Positions 23,746 through 31,829 of a stretch of DNA of 64,000 nucleotides are shown here, in pieces. The stretch spans positions 1-64,000 of the forward strand of contig JAIOOS010000029.1 in the NCBI GenBank assembly GCA_021414305.1, read 5' to 3'. The first letter of the stretch is position 1. The number at the start of each line of letters is the position of its first letter. This DNA comes from Burkholderiales bacterium. Lineage in GTDB: Bacteria > Pseudomonadota > Gammaproteobacteria > Burkholderiales > Burkholderiaceae_C. Made by a program: the position numbers and the translations under genes. The notes beneath the pieces were generated by a model. It ran no database searches. It had not been told where the DNA came from and saw nothing but the letters and a program-made list of their open reading frames with translations.

Positions 23746-24483
23746 ATGGACGCCATCGATCTCGGCTTCTGGCGCCACCAGGGCCATCTCACCGTCAACG
23801 GCGTGTTCGCCGCCGCCGAGATGGACGCGGTGGTGCGCGACATCGAGCAATGGGGCGAGGCCTTCCTCGCCGAGCTGCCGGAAGGCCAGCGCGCCTGGTA
23901 CCTTGACGGCGGCGTCAAGGCGCGCGCGGTCCTCCGGAAGCTCGACAACCCGCATGCGCACCGTCCGGTGGTGCAGGCACTGGCGCGCGACCCGCGGCTG
24001 GTCGGCCACGTCGAGGCGCTGCTCGGTCCGGGCGTCTCGGTGTACTTCAGCCAGATCTTCTTCAAGCCGCCCGAAGGCGGCGGGCCGAAGCCGGCGCACC
24101 AGGACAACTTCTACTTCGGCCCGACCGACATCGAAGGCGTCGCCACCGCCTGGATCGCGCTCGACGACGCGACGCTGGAGAACGGCTGCCTCTACTTCGG
24201 CGACGGCACCAACCTCGGCCCGGTCTATCCGCACTTCGCTCCGGAAGGCGAGCCGTTCAACCTGCAGTTGCCGAAGGCAGTGCTCGACAGGCAGCCGATG
24301 ACGCCGGCCCCGGTGCGAAAAGGCGGCGTGAGCTTCCATCACGGCAACACCTTCCACCAGTCGGGGCCGAACCACAGCACGAAGTGGCGCCGCGCCTGCG
24401 CCCTGCACTACGTCCGCAACGACGTCGAGTTCGCATCGCCCGCGCTGCCCTACGACAACGGACTCAAGCTCCGGATCACTTGA
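23746..24483 (+). CDS. Phytanoyl-CoA dioxygenase family protein
   Basis: A 245-residue Fe(II)/2-oxoglutarate-dependent oxygenase of the PhyH family. The facial triad is visible as His118-x-Asp120 (PAHQDNFYF) and distal His204 in FHHGNTFHQSGPN, with a basic residue shortly after for 2-oxoglutarate. The family hydroxylates diverse small molecules; the substrate is unknown. It lies between the TetR gene and the transporter genes, suggesting an initial oxidation of the imported compound, which is inference. Confidence 0.87.
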   Translation: MDAIDLGFWRHQGHLTVNGVFAAAEMDAVVRDIEQWGEAFLAELPEGQRAWYLDGGVKARAVLRKLDNPHAHRPVVQALARDPRLVGHVEALLGPGVSVYFSQIFFKPPEGGGPKPAHQDNFYFGPTDIEGVATAWIALDDATLENGCLYFGDGTNLGPVYPHFAPEGEPFNLQLPKAVLDRQPMTPAPVRKGGVSFHHGNTFHQSGPNHSTKWRRACALHYVRNDVEFASPALPYDNGLKLRIT

Positions 24484-24521
24484 CGGCACCCCTTCCTGAC
24501 ACCCCTACCGATGGAGACGAC

Positions 24522-25529
24522 ATGACAACCCACCCCGCCCGCCTGCTGCTCGTCGCAGCCCTGCTCGCCGCCTCGACCGGCAGCGCCCTCGCCCAGAACT
24601 GGAAGCCGACCCGGCCGATCAACCTGATCGTGCCCTGGGCGCCGGGCGGCTCCACCGACCAGATCACGCGCGTCACCGCGGCGGAGCTGGAGAAGGCGCT
24701 CGGGCAGACGATCGTCGTCGTCAACCAGCCCGGCGCCTCGGGCTCGATCGGCACCAAGAGCGCGTTCGACGCGCCGCGCGACGGCTACACCTGGACCGCA
24801 GGCGCGGCGCAGGACCTGGGCACCTACCAGACGCTCGGCTCGCTCAACGCCAACATCAAGGACTGGAACCTGTTCCTCACGGTCGCCAACATCCAGGTGA
24901 TCGGCGTCAATCCGAACACGCCGTACCAGAACGCGAAGCAGCTGCTCGACGCGATGAAGGCCAAGCCGAATGCGATTCCGGTTGCGACCGCCGGCGTCAC
25001 CTCGGCCGGGCACAACGCCATGGAGCTGATCGCCAAGGCGACCGGCGTGACCTACCGCCACGTCACCTACGACGGCGGCAACCCGGCGGTCGTCGCCACC
25101 GTGTCGGGCGAGGCCGAGGTGACGACGCAGCTCGCGGTCGAGCAGGCCGACATGATCCGCGGCAAGCGCCTGCGCCCGCTGGCGACGGTGAGCGACAAGG
25201 CTCTCGAGCTCGAAGGCTACGGCTCGATCCCGCCGCTCTCGGCCACGCTGCCGGGCTTCACCGCGCCGGCCAACTACTTCGGCATCTTCATTCCCAAGGG
25301 CGTGCCGGACGAGGTGGTGAAGACGGTCGAGAAGATCTGGGCGGAGAACATCGCCAAGAGCGAGGCGATCAAGAAGTACGCCAACAGCCGCGGCGCCCTG
25401 TTCGCGCCTTCGGCCGGCGAGGCGGCGCAGAAGGCCGTGTTCCCGGCCATCCAGGCCAACGCCTGGCTGCTCTTCAACGGCGGCAAGGCCAAGGTCTCGC
25501 CCGACACGGTCGGCATTCCCAAGCCCTGA
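24522..25529 (+). CDS. tctC: Bug/TctC periplasmic solute-binding protein
   Basis: A 335-residue tripartite tricarboxylate transporter receptor. A cleavable signal peptide (1 to about 24, TGSALAQN) precedes the Bug fold. Typical segments are RPINLIVPWAPGGSTD, the ligand-pocket loop VVNQPGASGSIGTK, and GVTYRHVTYDGGNPAVVATVSGE in pieces along the second lobe. Known Bug proteins bind carboxylated compounds through two water molecules, so a carboxylate substrate is likely. ATG 24522 is preceded by GGAGACG. The tctB and tctA genes follow, making a complete transporter. Confidence 0.92.
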   Translation: MTTHPARLLLVAALLAASTGSALAQNWKPTRPINLIVPWAPGGSTDQITRVTAAELEKALGQTIVVVNQPGASGSIGTKSAFDAPRDGYTWTAGAAQDLGTYQTLGSLNANIKDWNLFLTVANIQVIGVNPNTPYQNAKQLLDAMKAKPNAIPVATAGVTSAGHNAMELIAKATGVTYRHVTYDGGNPAVVATVSGEAEVTTQLAVEQADMIRGKRLRPLATVSDKALELEGYGSIPPLSATLPGFTAPANYFGIFIPKGVPDEVVKTVEKIWAENIAKSEAIKKYANSRGALFAPSAGEAAQKAVFPAIQANAWLLFNGGKAKVSPDTVGIPKP

Positions 25530-25548
25530 GCGGCGAGCCTCCCTCGCC

Positions 25549-26112
25549 ATGACGACCTCGACCCACGACCCGGCGGCGGCTGCGGCCGAGCCGACGCCGG
25601 CCGAAGTGCGGGCGCAGGCCGCGAGCGACCTGCGCGACGCGCTCGGCTGGCTGGTGTTCGGCGTGGCCGTGCTGGTCGGCTCGATCCGCATGGACCGGCT
25701 CGAGGCGCAGCACATCAATCCGTACACCGTGCCCGGCTTGCTCCCGGGGCTGCTCGGCCTCGTCACGATCCTGCTCGGCGTGCTGCTCGGCCTGCGCAGC
25801 TGGGGCCGCGGCGCGCGCCTGAGCGGCGGGCCGCGCTTCGCGGTCGACTGGCCCACGCTCCGCCGCCTCGGCGTGGTGCTCGGCCTGATCCTCGTCTACA
25901 CCGTGGTGCTGCTCGGCCGCGGCCTGCCGTTCTGGATCGGCGCGGCCCTCTACGTCACCGCCTCGATCGTGCTGCTGCAGGCGCCGCAGCGGGCGCTCGC
26001 CGGCCGCGGCTTGAGTTGGCGCGACGTGGCATTCGCCGCCGCGGTCGGCATCGGCTCGGGCGTGATCATCACCTACGTGTTCCAGGAGCTCTTCCTGGTG
26101 CGCCTGCCCTGA
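25549..26112 (+). CDS. tctB: TctB small membrane subunit of tripartite tricarboxylate transporter
   Basis: A 187-residue membrane protein with four hydrophobic segments: about 32-47, 65-85, 107-125 with 130-148 close behind, and 160-180. A polar N-terminal tail comes first. Size and position between tctC and tctA fit TctB, a low-conservation family whose identification rests mainly on topology and context. It starts 19 nt after the tctC stop. Confidence 0.87.
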   Translation: MTTSTHDPAAAAAEPTPAEVRAQAASDLRDALGWLVFGVAVLVGSIRMDRLEAQHINPYTVPGLLPGLLGLVTILLGVLLGLRSWGRGARLSGGPRFAVDWPTLRRLGVVLGLILVYTVVLLGRGLPFWIGAALYVTASIVLLQAPQRALAGRGLSWRDVAFAAAVGIGSGVIITYVFQELFLVRLP

Positions 26113-26131
26113 TCCACCGGAGCACGGTTCG

Positions 26132-27667
26132 ATGTTTTCCGGACTCGCCGACCTCGCCCACGCCTGGGTCGGCTTCATGAACCCGACCTCGATCGGGCTC
26201 GGCCTGGGCGGGGCGCTGCTCGGCATCATCGTCGGCATCCTGCCCGGCCTCTCGGCGACGCTGGTGATCGCCCTGCTGACGACGATCACGATCAAGCTGC
26301 CCGCGAACAACGCGATCCTGGTGCTGATCTGCTCTTACGTCGGGGCGCTCTACGGCGGCTCGCGCACCGCGATCCTGCTCAACATCCCCGGCACCGCCGC
26401 CAACGCCGCCTCGTGCGCCGACGGCTTCGCGCTGGCGCAGCGCGGCGAGGCCGGGCGGGCGATCGGCATCGCCACCTCGGGCGCGTTCACCGGCACGCTG
26501 TTCGGCGTGATCTGCCTGGCCGCGTTCACGCCCTCGCTCGCCGAGGTGGCGCTCGCCTTCGGCGCCTACGAGTTCTTCTGGCTTGCCCTGTTCGGCGTGG
26601 CCCTCTCGGGCTCGATCGTCGGCGACGACCCGGTCAAGGGCTGGCTGATGGGCGCGCTCGGCCTGTTCGTCGCCCAGATCGGCCAGGAAGGCCTCTATGC
26701 CTACGACCGCTTCACCTTCGGCTGGGACGAGATCGCCGGCGGCATCGGCCTGATCCCGGCGCTGGTCGGCGCCTTCGGCCTGGCCGAGGTGCTGACCAAC
26801 CTCGCCGACCCGCTGGAGAAGAAGCTGGTCGAGGTGAAGGACTCGGTGCTGCCGCGCTTTCGCGAGGTATTCCAGTACTGGCGCACGGTCATCCGCTCCG
26901 GTGTGATCGGCGTGCTCACCGGCCTGCTGCCTGGCGTGGGCGAGGACTCGGGCGCCTGGATGTCGTATGCCGCGGCGAAGGCGGTGAGCAAGGAGAAGCA
27001 CCTCTTCGGCAAGGGCTCGATCGACGGCCTGATGGCGGCCGAGACCGGCGACATGGCGTCGATTCCCGGCCACATCATCCCGTGCCTGGCGCTCGGCATC
27101 CCCGGCTCGGCGCCTTCGGCGGTGCTGATGGCGGCGATGATCATCCACGGCATCCAGCCGGGACCGATGATGATGATCCAGCATCCGCACTTCGTGTACG
27201 AGGTGGTGGCGATGACCTCGCTGGCGACGATCACGATCCTGATCTTCGGCCTGTTCCTGGTGCGGCCCCTGCTCGTCGTGCTGCGCATCAAGGCGACGGT
27301 GCTGATGCCGGTGATCCTGCTGCTCTGCACCGTGGGCGCGTTCGCCACCGCCTCGCGCCTGTTCGACGTGTACGCGATGCTGGTGATCGGCATCGGCGCG
27401 TTCTTCCTGCGCCGGCGCGGCTACCAGATGGCGCCGTTCGTGCTCGGCCTGGTGCTCGGGCCCCTGCTCGACAAGAGCCTGCGCCGCGGCCTTGTGCTCT
27501 CCGACGGCAGCGTCGCGCCGTTCTTCACCCGGCCGATCTCGCTCGCCTTCGCAGTGGTGACGATCTTCGCGATCCTGCTCTACGTGCCGGCGTTCAAGGC
27601 GGCGGTGAAGCGCGTCACCGGCGGCGCCGGCGCTGCGGCGCGCTCGCTCATCGGCCGGCGGGCATGA
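26132..27667 (+). CDS. tctA: TctA large membrane subunit of tripartite tricarboxylate transporter
   Basis: A 511-residue polytopic permease. The two internally related halves each carry a conserved glycine/proline-rich motif: GIIVGILPGLSATL near residue 31 and GVLTGLLPGVGEDSG near 270. YGGSRTAILLNIPGTAANAAS and IPCLALGIPGSAPSAVLM are the other TctA signatures. About 11-12 transmembrane segments are seen. With TctB and TctC it drives ion-coupled uptake of a carboxylate. The next gene starts 10 nt after its stop. Confidence 0.94.
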   Translation: MFSGLADLAHAWVGFMNPTSIGLGLGGALLGIIVGILPGLSATLVIALLTTITIKLPANNAILVLICSYVGALYGGSRTAILLNIPGTAANAASCADGFALAQRGEAGRAIGIATSGAFTGTLFGVICLAAFTPSLAEVALAFGAYEFFWLALFGVALSGSIVGDDPVKGWLMGALGLFVAQIGQEGLYAYDRFTFGWDEIAGGIGLIPALVGAFGLAEVLTNLADPLEKKLVEVKDSVLPRFREVFQYWRTVIRSGVIGVLTGLLPGVGEDSGAWMSYAAAKAVSKEKHLFGKGSIDGLMAAETGDMASIPGHIIPCLALGIPGSAPSAVLMAAMIIHGIQPGPMMMIQHPHFVYEVVAMTSLATITILIFGLFLVRPLLVVLRIKATVLMPVILLLCTVGAFATASRLFDVYAMLVIGIGAFFLRRRGYQMAPFVLGLVLGPLLDKSLRRGLVLSDGSVAPFFTRPISLAFAVVTIFAILLYVPAFKAAVKRVTGGAGAAARSLIGRRA

Positions 27668-27677
27668 GCGCACGGTC

Positions 27678-28508
27678 ATGAAGATCGCGCTCTGCAACGA
27701 GGTGCTGGCGCCGCTGTCGCTCGAGGCGCAGTGCGAGCTCGCCGCGCGGCTCGGCTACGACGGCCTCGAGATCGCTCCCTTCACCCTCGCCAATGCGCCG
27801 GAGCGGATCGATGCCGCCGAGGCACGGCGGATCCGCGGCGTGGTCGAGTCGGCAGGCCTGGTCGTCACCGGCCTGCACTGGCTGCTGGTCAAGCCCTCGG
27901 GCCTTTCGGTCACCGATCCCGACCCGGTTCGTCGCGGGCGCACGCTCGAAGTAGTGAAGCGCCTGGTGGGTCTCTGCGCCGAGCTCGGCGGCAAGGTGCT
28001 GGTGCACGGCTCGCCGAAGCAGCGCGAGGTCGCGCCCGGCGAGACGCTCGACATCGCTCGCGCGCGCCTGCGCGACTTCCTCGCCGACGTGGCCGAGGTG
28101 GCGGCGGCGCACGGCGTCGTCTACTGCATCGAGCCGCTCTCGCGCAACGAGACGGTGCTCGTCAACACCGTCGCCGAAGCGGCCGAGATCGTGCGCTCGA
28201 TCGATCGCCCTTCCCTCAGGACGATGATCGACTGCAGCGCCGCGGGCCTGAGCGAATCGGTCTCGGTGTCCGAGCTCATCGCCCGCTGGCTGCCCACCGG
28301 CCTGATCGGCCACGTGCAGGTGAACGATCCGAACCGGCGCGCTCCCGGCCAGGGCGACATGCGCTTCGCGCCGATCTTCGCCGCGCTGAAGCGGCATGGC
28401 TACGACGGAACGGTCGCGGTCGAGCCCTTCGACTACGTGCCCGACGGCCCGGGCTGCGCGGCCTTCGCCGCCGGCTATATCCGCGGCGTGCGCGAGTCGC
28501 TCCTCTAA
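27678..28508 (+). CDS. TIM-barrel sugar phosphate isomerase/epimerase-like protein (first copy)
   Basis: A 276-residue xylose-isomerase-like TIM barrel. The expected metal ligands lie at the C-terminal ends of strands: Glu in YCIEPLSRNE, Asp in TMIDCSAA, His in GHVQVNDPN, and Glu in VAVEPFDYV. Members act as epimerases, isomerases or dehydratases on keto-sugars and inosose derivatives; the substrate is unknown. It follows tctA closely and precedes the Gfo/Idh/MocA dehydrogenase, a pairing frequent in polyol and sugar-acid pathways. A second, distinct paralogue lies at 30941-31807. Confidence 0.87.
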   Translation: MKIALCNEVLAPLSLEAQCELAARLGYDGLEIAPFTLANAPERIDAAEARRIRGVVESAGLVVTGLHWLLVKPSGLSVTDPDPVRRGRTLEVVKRLVGLCAELGGKVLVHGSPKQREVAPGETLDIARARLRDFLADVAEVAAAHGVVYCIEPLSRNETVLVNTVAEAAEIVRSIDRPSLRTMIDCSAAGLSESVSVSELIARWLPTGLIGHVQVNDPNRRAPGQGDMRFAPIFAALKRHGYDGTVAVEPFDYVPDGPGCAAFAAGYIRGVRESLL

Positions 28509-28531
28509 CCCCTTCTTCGAAAGCAACCGCG

Positions 28532-29695
28532 ATGGCCACCCAACGACTCGGAATCATCATGCACGGCGTCACCGGCCGGATGGGCATGAACCAGCACCTG
28601 ATCCGCTCGATCTGCGCGATCCGCGCCCAGGGCGGCACCACGCTCTCGAACGGCGACAAGGTCATGCCCGATCCGATCCTGATCGGCCGCAACGCCGAGA
28701 AGATCGAGGCGCTGGCGCGCGCCCACGGCATCGCCCGCTGGGGCACCGACCTCGCCGCCGCGCTCGCCAACAAGGACGACACCGTCTTCTTCGACGCCGG
28801 CACCACGCAGATGCGGCCCAAGCTCCTCGCCGACGCGATCCGCGCCGGCAAGCATGTCTACTGCGAAAAGCCGATCGCCACCAACCTCAACGAGGCGGTC
28901 GAGATCGCGCGGGTGGCGCAGGCCTCGGGCCTGAAGCACGGCGCCGTGCAGGACAAGCTGTTCCTGCCCGGCCTGAGGAAGCTCGACATGCTGCGCCGCG
29001 CCGGCTTCTTCGGCCGCATGCTCTCGGCGCGCATCGACTTCGGCTACTGGGTGTTCGAGGGCGACCTGCAGCCGATCCAGCGGCCCTCGTGGAACTACCG
29101 CGCCGAAGACGGCGGCGGCATGATCCTCGACATGATGTGCCATTGGCGCTACGTGCTCGACAACCTGTTCGGCAAGGTGAAGTCGGTGTCGTGCCTGGGC
29201 GCGACGCTGATCCCGCAACGCTGGGACGAAGCGGGCCAGCCGTACGCCTGCACCGCCGACGACGCCGCCTATGCCACCTGCGAGCTCGAGGGTCACAACG
29301 GCGAGCCGGTGATCGCGCAGCTCACGATGTCGTGGGCGACGCGCGTGCGGCGCGACGACCTGGTGACGTTCGCGGTCGACGGCACCGGCGGCTCGGCCGT
29401 CGCCGGCCTGAGCAGCTGCAGGGCGCAGACGCGCGTGGCGACCCCGCGGCCGGTCTGGAACCCGGACGAGAAGCAGACGATGAACTTCTACGACCAGTGG
29501 CAGGAGATCCCCGACAGCCAGGTCTACGAGAACGGATTCAAGATCCAGTGGGAAGCGTTCATCCGCCACGTCGCCGAGAACGCGCCGTACAAGTGGACGC
29601 TCGAGGAAGGCGCCAAGGGCGTGCAGCTGGTCGAGGCGGCGCTGGCGAGCTGGAAGGAGCGGCGCTGGATCGACGTGCCCGCCCTCGCCGTCTGA
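28532..29695 (+). CDS. Gfo/Idh/MocA family oxidoreductase
   Basis: A 387-residue NAD(P)-dependent dehydrogenase. The N-terminal Rossmann fold begins IIMHGVTGRMGMNQHL, a GxxGxxG variant. The EKP signature occurs in AGKHVYCEKPIATNLNEA, and the C-terminal alpha/beta domain contains GGGMILDMMCHWRYVLD, whose Asp/His positions match the catalytic region. Such enzymes typically oxidise a ring hydroxyl of a sugar or cyclitol to a ketone. ATG 28532 is the first start after the isomerase gene. The neighbouring isomerase and DUF993 genes suggest consecutive steps of one pathway. Confidence 0.9.
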   Translation: MATQRLGIIMHGVTGRMGMNQHLIRSICAIRAQGGTTLSNGDKVMPDPILIGRNAEKIEALARAHGIARWGTDLAAALANKDDTVFFDAGTTQMRPKLLADAIRAGKHVYCEKPIATNLNEAVEIARVAQASGLKHGAVQDKLFLPGLRKLDMLRRAGFFGRMLSARIDFGYWVFEGDLQPIQRPSWNYRAEDGGGMILDMMCHWRYVLDNLFGKVKSVSCLGATLIPQRWDEAGQPYACTADDAAYATCELEGHNGEPVIAQLTMSWATRVRRDDLVTFAVDGTGGSAVAGLSSCRAQTRVATPRPVWNPDEKQTMNFYDQWQEIPDSQVYENGFKIQWEAFIRHVAENAPYKWTLEEGAKGVQLVEAALASWKERRWIDVPALAV

Positions 29696-29735
29696 GCCCG
29701 GCGCCGATACCACCGCGAAACACGAGGAGACCGAG

Positions 29736-30926
29736 ATGAGCCTTTCGATCGCCTTGCCCCTGGACGGCGGCGGCACGCAGGCCTGGGCGCTGCGCGACGC
29801 GGCGCCGTTCCCCGTGCCGGCCTCGACGCCGCGCTTCGACCGGATCGCCTACTCCGCGGCGCACGTCGTCGCCGACCCGCTGGCGGCGAGCGACCCCTGG
29901 CTCACCGCCGCCCTCGACTGGGACGCGACCATCGCCTGCCGGCAACGGCTCTGGTCGCTCGGCCTCGGCGTGGCCGAGGCGATGGACACGGCGCAGCGCG
30001 GCATGGGCCTCGACTGGCCGACCTCGCTCGAGCTGATCCGCCGCTCGCTCGACGCCGCGAAGGACGTGCCCGGCGCGCTGGTCGCTTCCGGCTGCGGCAC
30101 CGACCACATCGCCTACGACGCGACGACGACGGTCGACGATGTCATCCGCGCCTACGAGGAGCAGATGGAGGCGATCGAGCGCCTCGGCGGCAAGCTCATC
30201 GTCATGGCGAGCCGCGCGCTCGCCAAGGTCGCCTCGGGCCCGGCAGACTACGAGCGCGTCTATGACCGGGTGCTGATGCAAGCGAAGCAGCCGGTGATCC
30301 TGCACTGGCTCGGCGACATGTTCGACCCGGCGCTGGCCGGCTACTGGGGGTCGAAGAACGTCGACACGGCGATGGAAACCGCGCTCGGCGTGATCGCCGC
30401 CAATCCGGGCAAGGTCGACGGCATCAAGATCTCGCTGCTCGACAAGACGAAGGAGATCGTCATGCGCCGGCGCCTGCCCGAAGGCGTGCGCATGTACACC
30501 GGCGACGACTTCAACTATGCCGAGCTGATCGCCGGCGACGGCATCGGCGCCTCGGCCAACCAGCGCCAGAGCGACGCCCTGCTCGGCATCTTCGACGCGA
30601 TCGCGCCGGCCGCGAGCGCCGCGCTGGCCGCGCTGGCCCGCGGCGACCGCGCGCTGTTCGACGCGATCCTCGAGCCGACGGTGCCGCTCTCGCGCCACAT
30701 CTTCCAGGCGCCGACCCGCTTCTACAAGACCGGCATCGTCTTCCTCGCCTGGCTCAACGGCCACCAGTCGCACTTCACGATGGTGGGCGGACAGCAGAGC
30801 GCGCGTTCGCTGCTGCACCTGGCCGACGCCTTCCGCCTCGCCGACCGGGCCGGCTTGCTGGAAAAGCCCGAGCTGGCGGTGACTCGCATGCGCCACCTGA
30901 TGGCCCTGCACGGCGTCGACGCCTGA
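29736..30926 (+). CDS. DUF993 protein, dihydrodipicolinate-synthase-like
   Basis: A 396-residue DUF993 protein, a barrel family distantly related to dihydrodipicolinate synthase/N-acetylneuraminate lyase. Lys231 in VDGIKISLLD occupies a position suited to a Schiff-base lysine, followed by MYTGDDFNYAELI as the next barrel strand and loop; this equivalence is inferred by eye. If correct, the protein would be a class I aldolase or lyase cleaving or dehydrating a keto intermediate made by the adjoining dehydrogenase. The start is preceded by a good GAGGAG. The next gene begins 14 nt downstream. Confidence 0.85.
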   Translation: MSLSIALPLDGGGTQAWALRDAAPFPVPASTPRFDRIAYSAAHVVADPLAASDPWLTAALDWDATIACRQRLWSLGLGVAEAMDTAQRGMGLDWPTSLELIRRSLDAAKDVPGALVASGCGTDHIAYDATTTVDDVIRAYEEQMEAIERLGGKLIVMASRALAKVASGPADYERVYDRVLMQAKQPVILHWLGDMFDPALAGYWGSKNVDTAMETALGVIAANPGKVDGIKISLLDKTKEIVMRRRLPEGVRMYTGDDFNYAELIAGDGIGASANQRQSDALLGIFDAIAPAASAALAALARGDRALFDAILEPTVPLSRHIFQAPTRFYKTGIVFLAWLNGHQSHFTMVGGQQSARSLLHLADAFRLADRAGLLEKPELAVTRMRHLMALHGVDA

Positions 30927-30940
30927 ACGCCGCCGCCGCG

Positions 30941-31807
30941 ATGCGCGACTTCTCCGCCGATCACCGCTGGCTCTCGATCAACACCGCGACGCTGCGTGGC
31001 GCCGGCAAGCTCGACGCGATCATCGAAGCCTGCGCGCGCCACGATATCCGCGCGATCTCGCCGTGGCGCGACCAGGTCGCCGCGATCGGCCTCGAGCGCA
31101 CCGCCGCGCTGGTGCGAGAACACGGCCTCGCGCTTTCGGGCTACTGCCGCGGCGGCATGTTCCCGGCGGTCGACGCCGCCGGCCGGCAGGCCGCGCTCGA
31201 CGACAACCGGCGCGCGGTCGACGAGGCGAAGCTGCTCGACGCTGCGTGCCTGGTGCTGGTCGTCGGCGGCCTGCCCGGTGCGCTCGTCGGCGCCGCGCTG
31301 ACCCGGGACATCGCCGGCGCGCGGGAGCAGGTGCGGGACGGCATCGCCGCGACCCTGGACTACGCCCGCGAGGTCGGGATGCCGCTGGCGATCGAGCCCC
31401 TGCATCCGATGTACGCGGCCGACCGCGCCTGCATCAACACACTCGAGCAGGCGCTCGACGTCTGCGATGCGCTCGACCCCCAGCGCAGCGGCGCCCTCGG
31501 TGTCGCGGTCGACGTCTATCACGTCTGGTGGGACCCGAAGCTCGAGGCGCAGATCGCCCGCGCCGGCAAGGCGCGGCTGCTTGCCTTCCACGTCTGCGAC
31601 TGGCTGGCGAAGACCCGCGACCTGCTCGAGGACCGCGGCATGATGGGCGACGGCGTGATCGAGATCGCGAAGATCCGCGCCTGGGTCGAGGCGGCGGGCT
31701 TCGCCGGCTACAGCGAGGTCGAGATCTTCTCCTCGCTCGACTGGTGGAAGCGCCCCGTCGACGAGGTGCTGGCGACCTGCATCGCGCGGCACCGCAGCGC
31801 CGTCTGA
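30941..31807 (+). CDS. TIM-barrel sugar phosphate isomerase/epimerase-like protein (second copy)
   Basis: A 288-residue xylose-isomerase-like barrel, clearly different from the copy at 27678. Metal-binding residues are expected in MPLAIEPLHPM, VAVDVYHVWWD, LAFHVCDW and SEVEIFSS. VYHVWWDP with HVCDW is typical of a subgroup that clusters with Gfo/Idh/MocA and DUF993 genes. It is the last gene of the rightward operon; the convergent MFS gene ends 22 nt away. Confidence 0.87.
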   Translation: MRDFSADHRWLSINTATLRGAGKLDAIIEACARHDIRAISPWRDQVAAIGLERTAALVREHGLALSGYCRGGMFPAVDAAGRQAALDDNRRAVDEAKLLDAACLVLVVGGLPGALVGAALTRDIAGAREQVRDGIAATLDYAREVGMPLAIEPLHPMYAADRACINTLEQALDVCDALDPQRSGALGVAVDVYHVWWDPKLEAQIARAGKARLLAFHVCDWLAKTRDLLEDRGMMGDGVIEIAKIRAWVEAAGFAGYSEVEIFSSLDWWKRPVDEVLATCIARHRSAV

Positions 31808-31829
31808 GCGGCGCAGGGACCGGCTCCGA

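Noticed and set aside
24384..24521. An upstream extension of the tctC frame overlapping the dioxygenase gene
   Set aside because: The signal peptide begins at ATG 24522 with a ribosome-binding site before it, so the upstream part is not translated as tctC.
25474..27697. Long minus-strand frames across tctB and tctA
   Set aside because: They are shadows in the complement of strongly hydrophobic permease genes and give His/Asp/Arg-rich products without any motif.
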